Shown here one piece after another: positions 39,097-47,939 of a stretch of DNA of 64,000 nt (position 1 is its first letter; the number at the start of each line of letters is the position of its first letter). Below the pieces are notes generated by a model that did no database searches, had not been told where the DNA came from, and saw only the letters and a program-made list of their open reading frames with translations. The position numbers and the translations under genes were made by a program. Source of the stretch: Virgibacillus indicus (GTDB taxonomy: Bacteria > Bacillota > Bacilli > Bacillales > Amphibacillaceae); contig NZ_NPMS01000001.1 of the NCBI RefSeq assembly GCF_002266285.1, positions 496,001 through 560,000 of the forward strand, in the 5' to 3' direction.

Positions 39097-39615
39097 TTGA
39101 ACATATATAAACTTACATTGCTGGCATTGCTGGCGGCACTTGCTGTAGGTGGAAGAATTATTTTCACCTATCTCCCTAATGTACAGCCAGTTACATCGTT
39201 AATAATTATTTGTGGACTCTTTTTAGGGCCCGTTGCTGCAGTATTGCTTGCAGTGCTAACCACCTTTTTATCAAATATGATCTTAGGAATGGGGATATGG
39301 GGCATATGGCAGATTATTTCCTGGTCGCTTATTGGAGTAATAAGTGGATTCATCGGAAAAATTCCAAGAAGGATCCCAATGGTTCTTATTATTTTGTTTT
39401 CCGTCTTCAGCGGCTATTTGTATGGTTTCATAATCTCATTGACAAACTATCAAATAGCAGGCGGAAATTTTTGGGCGTATTATATGTTCGGATTACCGTA
39501 TGATACAAATCATGCCATTGGAAATGCTGTCTTTATGATTTTTTTATATCCTTCTTTCACTTATTTCTTAAAAAAATATGCCAATAATCGTTTTTCCCTG
39601 CAAAATACCAACTGA
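39097..39615 (+). CDS. ECF transporter S component, probable cobalamin or precursor uptake
   Basis: The 172-residue hydrophobic protein has about five to six helices. The N-terminal stretch LTLLALLAALAVGGRI resembles the AxxxA helix-1 motif with which S components dock to the ECF module. No ATPase or T component is nearby, so it would share the general ECF module. A TTG start lies 5 bp after the DUF4430 stop, so the pair is coupled. The riboswitch upstream makes cobalamin, or an intermediate such as alpha-ribazole, the likely substrate. CbrT-like and CblT-like identities cannot be separated by eye. Confidence 0.75.
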   Translation: MNIYKLTLLALLAALAVGGRIIFTYLPNVQPVTSLIIICGLFLGPVAAVLLAVLTTFLSNMILGMGIWGIWQIISWSLIGVISGFIGKIPRRIPMVLIILFSVFSGYLYGFIISLTNYQIAGGNFWAYYMFGLPYDTNHAIGNAVFMIFLYPSFTYFLKKYANNRFSLQNTN

Positions 39616-39636
39616 TTTTAGTTGGTATTTTTTCTA
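39603..39636 (+). terminator. Terminator after the ECF S component
   Basis: An 11-bp stem AAATACCAACT/AGTTGGTATTT with a 6-base loop is followed by T5. It overlaps the end of the coding region. Confidence 0.8.
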
Positions 39637-39661
39637 TTTATAACTTATAGTACAGGTAGAC

Positions 39662-39688
39662 TGAAACTTTTTGATACATACAAACGAC
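39662..39688 (+). promoter_or_regulatory. SigX-type autoregulatory promoter
   Basis: TGAAAC at 39662-39667 and CGAC at 39685-39688 are separated by exactly 17 bp. They match the SigX consensus (TGTAAC-17-CGWC) with a single -35 mismatch. The site lies just upstream of the sigX ribosome site, consistent with autoregulation. Confidence 0.6.
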
Positions 39689-39714
39689 TACTTAATTGAA
39701 CGGAGGAGCAAGTA

Positions 39715-40257
39715 ATGAAGGTCGTTTTTGAAGAGATTTATGAAAAATACCACCGTGATTTATTTCAATTTATTTTTTATATCGTGAAAGATAAACAATT
39801 AACGGAGGACCTTGTACAAGATGTTTATGTAAAGGTATTAAAATCATATAGTTCATTTAGAAGAGAAAGCAGTGAAAAGACCTGGCTGTTTTCAATTGCA
39901 AGACATGTAACGATTGATTATTTCCGTTCACAAAACCGAAAACGAAAGCGATTCATGGAATTTTTTGACTGGAATAAAAAAGGAGAGATTATCCAGGACC
40001 AGAATCCAATGCCTGATGAAATAGCGATTCAGAGTGAAGCTATGCAGACAATCTATAACAACCTCGATAAATGTACACCAGACCAGAAAAGTGTACTTAT
40101 ATTAAGGTACATACAGTCTTTTTCCATAAAGGAGACAGCAGAAATATTAAATTTCACCGAAAGCAAGGTTAAAACTACCCAGCACCGGGCCTTAAACGCT
40201 TTAAGAAAATTTCTGACAGAAGAACAAGAGAAAGGGGGAGATGCTGATGAAATATAG
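39715..40257 (+). CDS. sigX: ECF sigma factor SigX
   Basis: The 180-residue extracytoplasmic-function sigma factor has region 2 with YHRDLFQFIFYIVKD and LVQDVYVKVLKSY, and region 4 with QSFSIKETAEILNFTESKVKTTQHRALNAL. Placement after the res operon and before RsiX matches B. subtilis, where SigX adjusts cell-surface charge and responds to envelope stress. GGAGGA precedes the ATG. The end overlaps rsiX by 11 bp. Confidence 0.9.
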   Translation: MKVVFEEIYEKYHRDLFQFIFYIVKDKQLTEDLVQDVYVKVLKSYSSFRRESSEKTWLFSIARHVTIDYFRSQNRKRKRFMEFFDWNKKGEIIQDQNPMPDEIAIQSEAMQTIYNNLDKCTPDQKSVLILRYIQSFSIKETAEILNFTESKVKTTQHRALNALRKFLTEEQEKGGDADEI

Positions 40258-41425
40258 TGATGATGAATTAATAAAAAATTTAAGGAATATGCCTGAAGTA
40301 CATGATGCGACGGATAAAAATAAATTATACCAGCAAATCTCCTCAAAATTAGATTCAAAACAACCTAAAAAAAGAGTTAATCCGGTGCCATTGCTTGGAA
40401 CATTGATGGCTGCAGTGATCTTAATTTTAATAGTTCCATCATTAATAAATACAGTTAACCAAAACACTGGAAATGATAACCCAATAGCTGACAAAGCGAT
40501 GGAAAATTCGGAGTCAAATCAGGTAACTAATGAGTCCGCGAACGAAATACAGCAAGAGGAGTCAGCTGACATAGGCGGGGCGGAATCGGAAATTATGATG
40601 ATGAATGAACCATTGGAAAGCTATGTAATAGGAGGAAATCATCAAGGCTCAGCAGTTGCAAATGGAGCTGTTACAGATCTTCAAAATCAGTATGTTATTC
40701 CTGTTTCTTTTGTCATTTCAGAATCTGAGAATATGGATGATTTTTACAATGAAATGGATCAGCATATAGATGAACAGGCATGGGGCGTAAGTGATTACCT
40801 ATTTGAAGATGTTGCTTTTGAGATAAATCATTCGGTTAAAGAGGTTGAAATTAATCTGCCGGCCGATTTTTCCCTGGGAGAAGGTTCAGCTACAGCCAAT
40901 TTATTTGAAAGAATGCTTGGATTAATGTTTGTTCATCACGGTATTGATAAAGCTGTTTTCCCCACAGATAACAATCAGGGAGTTGAACTTGGCCCGTTTG
41001 GTACAATGAAGGAACTTTCACTTCCACGACCAGGCAGGGCAAGCTATAAACTTTATCAGGAAGAATCTGCTGACCGGTCATTCCTTGTTCCAGTTCCACA
41101 TAAAAAGGATTTAACAATCGATGAGGCTTTAACTGAGATGAAATCGGGGGATGAAGATTTCAATGTTTTCCAGACAATCCCGGAAAATGTAGAATTAACT
41201 ACCGAATCAGCTAAAGATACTCTCGAAGTAACCTTTTCGAACGAAGAGTCAGTCAGGAATGATCAGGAAACGCTCACGATGATTGAAGCAATCCTTATGA
41301 CTGCAAAAGATTATGGCTATGATTCGGTGACCTTTAAGCATACTGCCAGTAAGATTGTTGGTTTATATAGCTTGACGGAACCAATACCGGTGCCAAAGGC
41401 AATTAACCCAATAAATCAAAACTAA
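40247..41425 (+). CDS. rsiX: Anti-sigma factor RsiX
   Basis: The 392-residue protein is cytoplasmic for about the first 45 residues. One transmembrane helix (about residues 46-66) and a large external domain rich in Asn, Glu and Ser at its start then follow. It would hold SigX at the membrane. ATG 40247 is preferred over ATG 40241, because AAAGGGGGAG abuts the latter with no spacing. The 11-bp overlap with sigX suggests coupled synthesis. Confidence 0.87.
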   Translation: MKYSDDELIKNLRNMPEVHDATDKNKLYQQISSKLDSKQPKKRVNPVPLLGTLMAAVILILIVPSLINTVNQNTGNDNPIADKAMENSESNQVTNESANEIQQEESADIGGAESEIMMMNEPLESYVIGGNHQGSAVANGAVTDLQNQYVIPVSFVISESENMDDFYNEMDQHIDEQAWGVSDYLFEDVAFEINHSVKEVEINLPADFSLGEGSATANLFERMLGLMFVHHGIDKAVFPTDNNQGVELGPFGTMKELSLPRPGRASYKLYQEESADRSFLVPVPHKKDLTIDEALTEMKSGDEDFNVFQTIPENVELTTESAKDTLEVTFSNEESVRNDQETLTMIEAILMTAKDYGYDSVTFKHTASKIVGLYSLTEPIPVPKAINPINQN

Positions 41426-41435
41426 ATATTTATAT

Positions 41436-41473
41436 AAAAAGTGTTTTAGAAATATCTATCTAAAACACTTTTT
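41436..41473. terminator. Bidirectional terminator between rsiX and fer
   Basis: A perfect 15-bp stem (41436-41450 and 41459-41473) with an 8-base loop and A/T-run flanks lies between the convergent rsiX and ferredoxin genes. Confidence 0.88.
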
Positions 41474-41521
41474 AATATGATTGGCTATAATGGATACATA
41501 AAGTATCCGAAAAATAACGGC

Positions 41522-41785
<264 letters not shown>

Positions 41786-41831
41786 TTAGGACAGGCCACC
41801 ATTTAACATAATCCAGAACTCTCTCAACTAT

Positions 41832-41860
41832 ATTTTAAAGCTGATTATGATACAATTCAA
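41832..41860 (-). promoter_or_regulatory. SigA-like promoter of fer
   Basis: On the minus strand, TTGAAT (41855-41860) and TAAAAT (41832-41837) are separated by 17 bp. Each has at most two departures from consensus. The orientation and distance suit fer. Confidence 0.5.
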
Positions 41861-41931
41861 TACATCAGAGACTCTTTTACATATCGGCTTTTATGATAAT
41901 ATCATATATTACATAAGAAGGTGAATTGAAA

Positions 41932-43005
41932 TTGTTAGTTGAAGCAATTATTATAAAATGCAGTCTGAATATAAAAGGAGAACGTACCAATTCATCCATC
42001 TATCACATACTTCAGGGTAAAAAATCCATTCAAACCGTTCAGGATATTCACATGTACCAATTAGAAAGCTATTATGGAATTTTCCGGTCATTAACTAAGG
42101 GTGTATTTGATAAGAAAATTAATGGTTTAATAAATGAAGGGATGCTTCAGCAAGTTTTCGGGACGGAAGCTTTCTATACAGTTTCAAAAACAGGAGAAGA
42201 GTGGCTGGATCAGCAGAAAAAATCCAACTCTATGATTAATTACTTCAATGGCTTAAACTATTATGGAGTGACAGATGTCTTCATAGAAAGGCTGATTCTG
42301 CTGATCCAAACAATCACCAACACGAAAATGAATCATTTTAATTTTATTCCGGTTATTGATAAAACACCTGCAGAAAATTGGGTAAAGAATGTTTACCATA
42401 AAAAGAAAACTCGGGAAACAGAAGTTTTGGGAACCATTTTCAATGAATTGAAACGATTGCTGCACGATATTTCAGATGAGGAAGCTGAAATGTTTGTTGA
42501 TCGATTAACCAGCTATAAAAACTATGGAATGAATATTTATCAGCTAGCAGCGAAATATGACTTTACAAGTGAGGATGTCCAGCTGCAGCTTACTGGAATA
42601 ACTCATCGTTTATTGGATTTGATTCATCGTACTAAATCTGACTTTCCATTTATGTCCTATATCTTAAGGGATATTTCAGCAGGGGGGTATCTTACTAACT
42701 CTGCAGACAAAACATATAATTTCTTCAAAAGTGGCTTTTCCATAGAAAAGATAGCTCAGGTTAGACAATTAAAAGAAAATACTATCTATGATCATATTGT
42801 TGAGATAGCTTTATATGATTTAAATTTTCCCATTTCGCATTTTGTAAATGAAGCGAATCAGGAAAAAATCATAAAAGCAGTCAGGTCAACAAAATCCTAT
42901 AAGTTAAAAGATATTAAACAGTTAGTTGATGAAGACATTACCTATTTTCAAATCCGGCTCGTACTGGCACATTCAAAGAATTTACAAAAGCAGGTGATTA
43001 AATGA
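41932..43005 (+). CDS. YpbB, helicase-associated helix-turn-helix protein
   Basis: The protein has about 357 residues and no enzymatic motif. The KGERTNSSIYHILQGKKSIQT start and a C-terminal helicase-associated HTH segment (FFKSGFSIEKIAQVRQLKENTIYDHI) identify the YpbB family. In Bacillaceae it is always paired with RecS. TTG 41932 is chosen because it is spaced correctly from AAGAAGGTGA and aligns with the B. subtilis start; TTG 41926 is an alternative. It overlaps recS by 4 bp. It probably fills the role of the C-terminal domains that short RecS lacks, which is inference. Confidence 0.85.
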   Translation: MLVEAIIIKCSLNIKGERTNSSIYHILQGKKSIQTVQDIHMYQLESYYGIFRSLTKGVFDKKINGLINEGMLQQVFGTEAFYTVSKTGEEWLDQQKKSNSMINYFNGLNYYGVTDVFIERLILLIQTITNTKMNHFNFIPVIDKTPAENWVKNVYHKKKTRETEVLGTIFNELKRLLHDISDEEAEMFVDRLTSYKNYGMNIYQLAAKYDFTSEDVQLQLTGITHRLLDLIHRTKSDFPFMSYILRDISAGGYLTNSADKTYNFFKSGFSIEKIAQVRQLKENTIYDHIVEIALYDLNFPISHFVNEANQEKIIKAVRSTKSYKLKDIKQLVDEDITYFQIRLVLAHSKNLQKQVIK

Positions 43006-44552
43006 AACAGCATCAGTCGTTGGAAGAAAGCTTGAAAACTTACTTCGGTTATACTTCATTTCGCACGGGGCAAAAGGAAATAATTAAGGATATCATGAAT
43101 GGAAAAGATATACTCGGAATTTTGCCAACCGGTTCGGGGAAGTCAATTTGCTATCAATTACCTGCTAAACTTTTAGAAGGTATAACAATTGTTGTATCAC
43201 CGCTGATTTCTTTAATGATCGACCAGGTAAAACAATTAAAAGCAGCAAATTTCAAAGAAGTTATTGCCTTAAACAGTTTTATGGAACCAGTGGAAAGGAA
43301 CATTGTTTACCAAAATCTGCATAGATACAAGTTAATCTATATATCACCTGAACTATTACAAAAACAGGAACTGCAAAAGAAATTAGTTCAGCTCAATATA
43401 AATTTATTTGTTATCGATGAAGCACATTGTATTTCACAATGGGGACATGAATTCCGGCCGGATTATTTAAAATTAAACACAATTATAGAACGGTTGGACA
43501 ACCCCACTGTTTTAGCCTTGAGTGCAACAGCGGCTTTAGATGTGCAGGATGATATTTCAAAGGCACTGAAAAGACCCACTATCACCAAACATATTTATCC
43601 AATGGACAGGGATAATATTACCTTTTGCGTACAAGAAGTTTCGCATGATCATGAAAAAATATCAATTTTGCACCAATTGCTATCGGACTATCATGTTCCA
43701 GCATTAATTTATTTTACAAGCAGGAAGGCTGCTGAAAATACAGCACAGCTGCTATCAGTGAAAAATCCATCTAAACGGATTGCGTTCTATCATGGCGGGA
43801 TGGAGCAGATAGACCGCATTACAATTCAACAGCAGTTTATGAATGATCAGCTGGATGTTGTTTGCTGTACAAGCGCATTTGGGATGGGAATTAATAAAAG
43901 CAACATTCATCTTGTCATACATTATCATCTCCCCCCACAGCTGGAGTCATATATTCAGGAGGTAGGGAGGGCTGGAAGAGATGGTGCTTCCAGTGTAGGA
44001 TTATTGCTGATTTCTCCTAATGATGTCTATCTTCCCAGAAGTATAATAGAAAAAGAGCTTCCTTCTCCTGAGGATATAGGAGTAATTTTTCAGCAATTAC
44101 TCAATTATTTTAAAAGTGGGGAAAAGCTGCCAGCAAATGAGGCTTCGATAGAGAATATGTTTCAATTAAATGAGGTTCAGTGGCGTTTTTTGCGTAACCA
44201 GCTCGAAGAACATGGTATGATAGATACAGGTAAAATTAAATATGACAAAGATATATGGATAGCTGCCTATCATTCCATAGGTAATCTGATTAATGAACGA
44301 AAACTGGTTAAGAAAAATAAATTGAACGAAATGGTACAATGGGTGTTTGAAAAAGATTGCTTGCGGAAGAACTTGTATAAAGGTTTTCAATCAACTTACA
44401 GTCCTGCTGCATACCATTGCTGCAGCAATTGCGGTTTTACCTTTTCAGAGTGGAGCCCAGTGGAAACAAAACAGAATGTCAAAAATTCTTTATCATGGGA
44501 ATCTAAATTAAAGAAGCTATTATTAATTGGAGAAGGTTATGAAGCAAAGTGA
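43002..44552 (+). CDS. recS: RecQ-family ATP-dependent DNA helicase RecS
   Basis: The 516-residue superfamily-2 helicase has Walker A in LPTGSGKSICYQ near residue 45, the DEAH box in IDEAHCISQWGHEFRPDY, motif V TSAFGMGINKSN and motif VI QEVGRAGRDG. A cysteine pair near the end (CCSNCG) may bind zinc. It is shorter than full RecQ and lacks a clear HRDC domain, as in B. subtilis RecS. It overlaps ypbD by 14 bp. Confidence 0.93.
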   Translation: MKQHQSLEESLKTYFGYTSFRTGQKEIIKDIMNGKDILGILPTGSGKSICYQLPAKLLEGITIVVSPLISLMIDQVKQLKAANFKEVIALNSFMEPVERNIVYQNLHRYKLIYISPELLQKQELQKKLVQLNINLFVIDEAHCISQWGHEFRPDYLKLNTIIERLDNPTVLALSATAALDVQDDISKALKRPTITKHIYPMDRDNITFCVQEVSHDHEKISILHQLLSDYHVPALIYFTSRKAAENTAQLLSVKNPSKRIAFYHGGMEQIDRITIQQQFMNDQLDVVCCTSAFGMGINKSNIHLVIHYHLPPQLESYIQEVGRAGRDGASSVGLLLISPNDVYLPRSIIEKELPSPEDIGVIFQQLLNYFKSGEKLPANEASIENMFQLNEVQWRFLRNQLEEHGMIDTGKIKYDKDIWIAAYHSIGNLINERKLVKKNKLNEMVQWVFEKDCLRKNLYKGFQSTYSPAAYHCCSNCGFTFSEWSPVETKQNVKNSLSWESKLKKLLLIGEGYEAK

Positions 44553-45105
44553 AATCATTAAACAGTTAAGTGATCAGGAACTAAAAAAGCAAGTAATACT
44601 TTCCCAGTTGATTATTTTATCTGCAGGTGTACTGCTAAGCCTGTTTTTCTTTGGAAAATTTAACGAGTGGTTACTCTATTTCCAATGGAACTTATACGAT
44701 ATTTTCCTGTATGGAGTCATTCCTGGATTAATTATTGTAGCTATTGACCTTATATTAATTTTATTTGTTCCTGAAAAATACTATGATGATGGCGGAATTA
44801 ATGATAGAATTTTTAACAATCAACCGATTCACTATATATTTTTTATTTCTTTATTAACAGCTGTATCGGAGGAACTTTTATTCAGAGGTGTGATCCAAAC
44901 AAGCTTTGGATATTTAACTGCAAGTATTTTATTTGCACTGGTCCATTTCAGATATTTGAAAAAACCAGTATTGCTTATTTCTGTTTTAAGTGTGAGCTTT
45001 TTTATTGGTTATATGTTCGAGATTACAGAAAATCTATTGGTAACTATTACGGCGCATTTTGTTGTAGATTTTTTATTGGGATGCGTTATTCGCTTCAAAA
45101 AGTGA
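44539..45105 (+). CDS. CPBP-family intramembrane metalloprotease (YpbD)
   Basis: The 188-residue polytopic protein has the CAAX-protease/bacteriocin-processing motifs EELLFRG and a downstream FALVHFRY, plus a final HFVVDFLLG. All are inside helices. ATG 44539 follows GGAGAAGG. It is coupled to recS and followed by the short YpbE gene, as in B. subtilis recS-ypbD-ypbE. The substrate is unknown. Confidence 0.87.
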   Translation: MKQSEIIKQLSDQELKKQVILSQLIILSAGVLLSLFFFGKFNEWLLYFQWNLYDIFLYGVIPGLIIVAIDLILILFVPEKYYDDGGINDRIFNNQPIHYIFFISLLTAVSEELLFRGVIQTSFGYLTASILFALVHFRYLKKPVLLISVLSVSFFIGYMFEITENLLVTITAHFVVDFLLGCVIRFKK

Positions 45106-45116
45106 GGTGCATGTGA

Positions 45117-45437
45117 TTGGAAAATAAGACAGAGCAACATGAAGATCAGGCTGCAGAGCTTCGTAAATTATTGGATGAAGTTCAGCAGGGTGAAAAAGAA
45201 GCAGCGGTTAAGAAACCAGTGGAATCACACGATGAAGCTGAGCAACAAAGAGATATAGATATATTGAACTTACCACCTAGAAAAGAAGTGCATGGGAATA
45301 CCAGAAACATGACTCATATAAAAATTAGCCTGCCGTTAATCCGATTCTTGGCCGTCATTCTTATTTTATTAATTATTGTAATGGGAGCCTATTATTTTTA
45401 CGGGGAAGAAATAAATGAATTGTTTTTAAATAACTGA
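45117..45437 (+). CDS. YpbE-like membrane protein lacking the LysM domain
   Basis: The 106-residue protein has an acidic cytoplasmic N-terminus, a LNLPPRKEVHGN motif resembling the YpbE pre-membrane region, one transmembrane helix (about residues 75-96) and only about 10 external residues. B. subtilis YpbE is more than twice as long and ends in LysM; no such domain follows here before the terminator. TTG is the start. The gene is either a natural short form or a truncated remnant. Confidence 0.65.
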   Translation: MENKTEQHEDQAAELRKLLDEVQQGEKEAAVKKPVESHDEAEQQRDIDILNLPPRKEVHGNTRNMTHIKISLPLIRFLAVILILLIIVMGAYYFYGEEINELFLNN

Positions 45438-45442
45438 TAATG

Positions 45443-45490
45443 GAGCTATCCCACAAGGGTCTGAATCCTTGGATTTGGGAAGCTTCTTTT
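45443..45490 (+). terminator. Intrinsic terminator after the short ypbE
   Basis: An interrupted stem (AGCT, TCCCA and AAGG pairing with CCTT, TGGGA and AGCT) with an 8-base loop is followed by a long T run. Confidence 0.7.
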
Positions 45491-45567
45491 TTTATGTTCT
45501 AAGACCGGCAAAAGAATCATACCTATATAATTGGGATTAAAATTCTAGTGGCGGGAGTGAGAACTAT

Positions 45568-47643
45568 ATGGATGAGTCATCCTCGAAAGACAACAAAAAT
45601 AAAAGAATTGATGAAAATAGCAAAAATGAACAGTTAGAACAATACCGTGAAAAAAATACCGGTCCCGGGGAGAAAATGACCAGCGATGCCGGGTTAAAGA
45701 TTTCGAATGACAGGTGGTCTTTGCGAGCAGGAAAGCGTGGACCTGCATTATTTCAGGACTTTCATTTTTATAAAAAACAGTCACATTTTAACAGGGAACG
45801 GATACCCGAAAAGGTAGTTCATGCCAGAGGTGACGGGGCATATGGGGAATTTGAATTATATAAATCAATGAAACATGTCACAAGAGCCCAGTTTTTGCAG
45901 GAACCTGGCTGCAAAACACCTGTGTTTGTACGATTTTCCAACTTTATTGGAAGCAGGGGCTCCAAGGATACAGCCATCGATATACGCGGTTTCGCAACTA
46001 AATTTTACACACAAGAAGGAAACTACGATATGCTTGCACTATCGTTTGCTGTGTTTGCTGTTGCAGATGCCATGAAGTTTGCTGATTTCGTGCATGCGGT
46101 AAAACCGAATCCGAGAACCGACGTTCCGCAAGCCACTGTTGCACATGATAATGCCTGGGATTATATTGCAAATAATCAGGAAATTGCTCATTTCATTATG
46201 TGGCTTATGTCCAGTCGAGGTCGCCCGAAAAGCTGGAGAATGATGGAAGCCTGGCCTGTTAATACATTTCGATTTATTAACGAACAGGGTAAATCAACCT
46301 TTGTCAGATTTGTATGGAAGCCTTTGCTTGGTGTCCATTCATTATTGCTTGATGAAGCGAATATTATTGGAGGAGTTGACCCTGATTTCCATCGACGTGA
46401 TTTACATGATTCCATTAAAAAAGGAGCATATCCTGAATATGAACTTGGTGTGCAGCTGATTGCTGAAGAAGATGAATTCAAGTATGACTTTGACATTCTG
46501 GATGATACAACATTGTGGCCGGAGGAAGTAATTCCTGTTGAAATCATCGGTAAGTTGACATTGAATCGACTGGTTGATAATTTTTTTGCAGAAGAAGAGC
46601 AATCCTCATTTGATCCGGCAACAGTTGTACCAGGAATTGACTTCACAGATGATCCTGTCCTGCAGGGCAGATCTTTTGCTTATCGGGATACGGATTATCA
46701 CCGACTTGGCACGGGTAATATTAATAATATACCGGTCAACCAGCCTATCGTAGAAACGAACACGAACCAACGGCAAAGCGATGTGAGACATAGGATAGAT
46801 GTTGATTCAGTAAACTATCATAAAAATTCGTTAGCTAATAATACACCTGCAGAGACTCCTCCTGAAGAGGGTGGATATGCGCATTATCCTGAAAAAGTAA
46901 AGGGACATAAGACGAGAGAACGCCCAGGCGAATCGTTCTTTGATCACTTCTCGCAGCCAAGGCTTTTCTGGAATAGTATGTCACCTATTGAGAAACAGCA
47001 GATTGTGGAGACATTTAACTTTCACCTTGGCTATGTAAAAAGTAAATCTGTCCGTCAGCAAGTTGTTGAGATGTTTGCCAACGTTGATAAAGAAATGGCA
47101 ACAATCATCGCGGATAGTATTGGTGTCAATCCACCAACTGGATCCAATGTTCCGGTAACAAAAAGCTCACCAGCCCTTAGCTTAACTAACACACCACATT
47201 ATGCATATTCGCAAAAAGTCGCTGTTTTAATCGGTAATGGTTTTAACGGTGAAGAGGTAACAAATGCGTTGAAAGTCTTGCAGCAATATGGTGTTTTTAT
47301 AGAAATTGTAAGTGAAAAGTTAGGTACTGTCGAAGGAGCAGATGGTACAAAAATCGAGGTTGACAAGATTTTTGTTTCAACCTATCCGGTCCTGTATGAT
47401 TCAATTTATATCGTTGGAGGAAGTACTGAAAATGAAGCGAAATTCCATCAAAGTATTATGAATTTCTTAAACGAAGCCTATAAACACTATAAACCAATTG
47501 GTATTGCTTCAACCGGACAGTCTTATATTAAAAAATCAGAAAATAATAACTTAGCCGGTGTAGTTTTTGCTGCAAATAATCCAAACTTCGGAGAAGAGTT
47601 TGTTTCTGCAATTGCTAAACAGCGTTTTTGGAATAGAACCTAA
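45568..47643 (+). CDS. Large-subunit haem catalase homologue with altered distal pocket
   Basis: The 691-residue protein has the HPII/KatE architecture: a catalase core and a C-terminal flavodoxin-like (DJ-1) domain from about residue 550. The distal His85 (VVHARG), the RFS serine near residue 124, and the proximal haem Tyr372 with Arg368 (RSFAYRDT) are kept. However, the segment normally reading LVGNNxPVFF is MLALSFAVFA (155-164), so both asparagines at the catalytic position are Leu and Ser, and nearby Pro and Phe are lost. It may be a weak catalase or a different haem enzyme. B. subtilis ypbF would lie here. Confidence 0.85.
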   Translation: MDESSSKDNKNKRIDENSKNEQLEQYREKNTGPGEKMTSDAGLKISNDRWSLRAGKRGPALFQDFHFYKKQSHFNRERIPEKVVHARGDGAYGEFELYKSMKHVTRAQFLQEPGCKTPVFVRFSNFIGSRGSKDTAIDIRGFATKFYTQEGNYDMLALSFAVFAVADAMKFADFVHAVKPNPRTDVPQATVAHDNAWDYIANNQEIAHFIMWLMSSRGRPKSWRMMEAWPVNTFRFINEQGKSTFVRFVWKPLLGVHSLLLDEANIIGGVDPDFHRRDLHDSIKKGAYPEYELGVQLIAEEDEFKYDFDILDDTTLWPEEVIPVEIIGKLTLNRLVDNFFAEEEQSSFDPATVVPGIDFTDDPVLQGRSFAYRDTDYHRLGTGNINNIPVNQPIVETNTNQRQSDVRHRIDVDSVNYHKNSLANNTPAETPPEEGGYAHYPEKVKGHKTRERPGESFFDHFSQPRLFWNSMSPIEKQQIVETFNFHLGYVKSKSVRQQVVEMFANVDKEMATIIADSIGVNPPTGSNVPVTKSSPALSLTNTPHYAYSQKVAVLIGNGFNGEEVTNALKVLQQYGVFIEIVSEKLGTVEGADGTKIEVDKIFVSTYPVLYDSIYIVGGSTENEAKFHQSIMNFLNEAYKHYKPIGIASTGQSYIKKSENNNLAGVVFAANNPNFGEEFVSAIAKQRFWNRT

Positions 47644-47939
47644 AAAGGTATGAAATCATTCAAGGGCTGGATCCAAAAATGGGTTCAGCCTAAACTTGGA
47701 TAAGAACCACTTGACTAACATAAGAAATTCACTGTATACTTGCAAATTATAATCACTCTTTTTCCCCCTGAGTAAGGCTATTCTCCCACTGTTTATTTTA
47801 AATTGTTTGAGATGTTTCCCACATTTAATGATCCTCTGTCATTTTTTATTGTTTATTTCAGATTGAAGCACTTATCGGTATGAACTTTAATGAAGTAATA
47901 TATCGATTATCATGTTATAAAGTATGGGAGAAGGTATAA
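47644..47939. other. Non-coding stretch between the catalase homologue and ypbG
   Basis: No gene of convincing length is seen. A weak hairpin pairing GGCTGGATCC with GGGTTCAGCC near 47663-47689 lacks a T run. The rest is AT-rich. Confidence 0.5.

Noticed and set aside
46188-46646. A 152-codon open frame antisense to the catalase homologue
   Set aside because: It is opposite conserved catalase sequence with no start signal, so chance is the simplest explanation.
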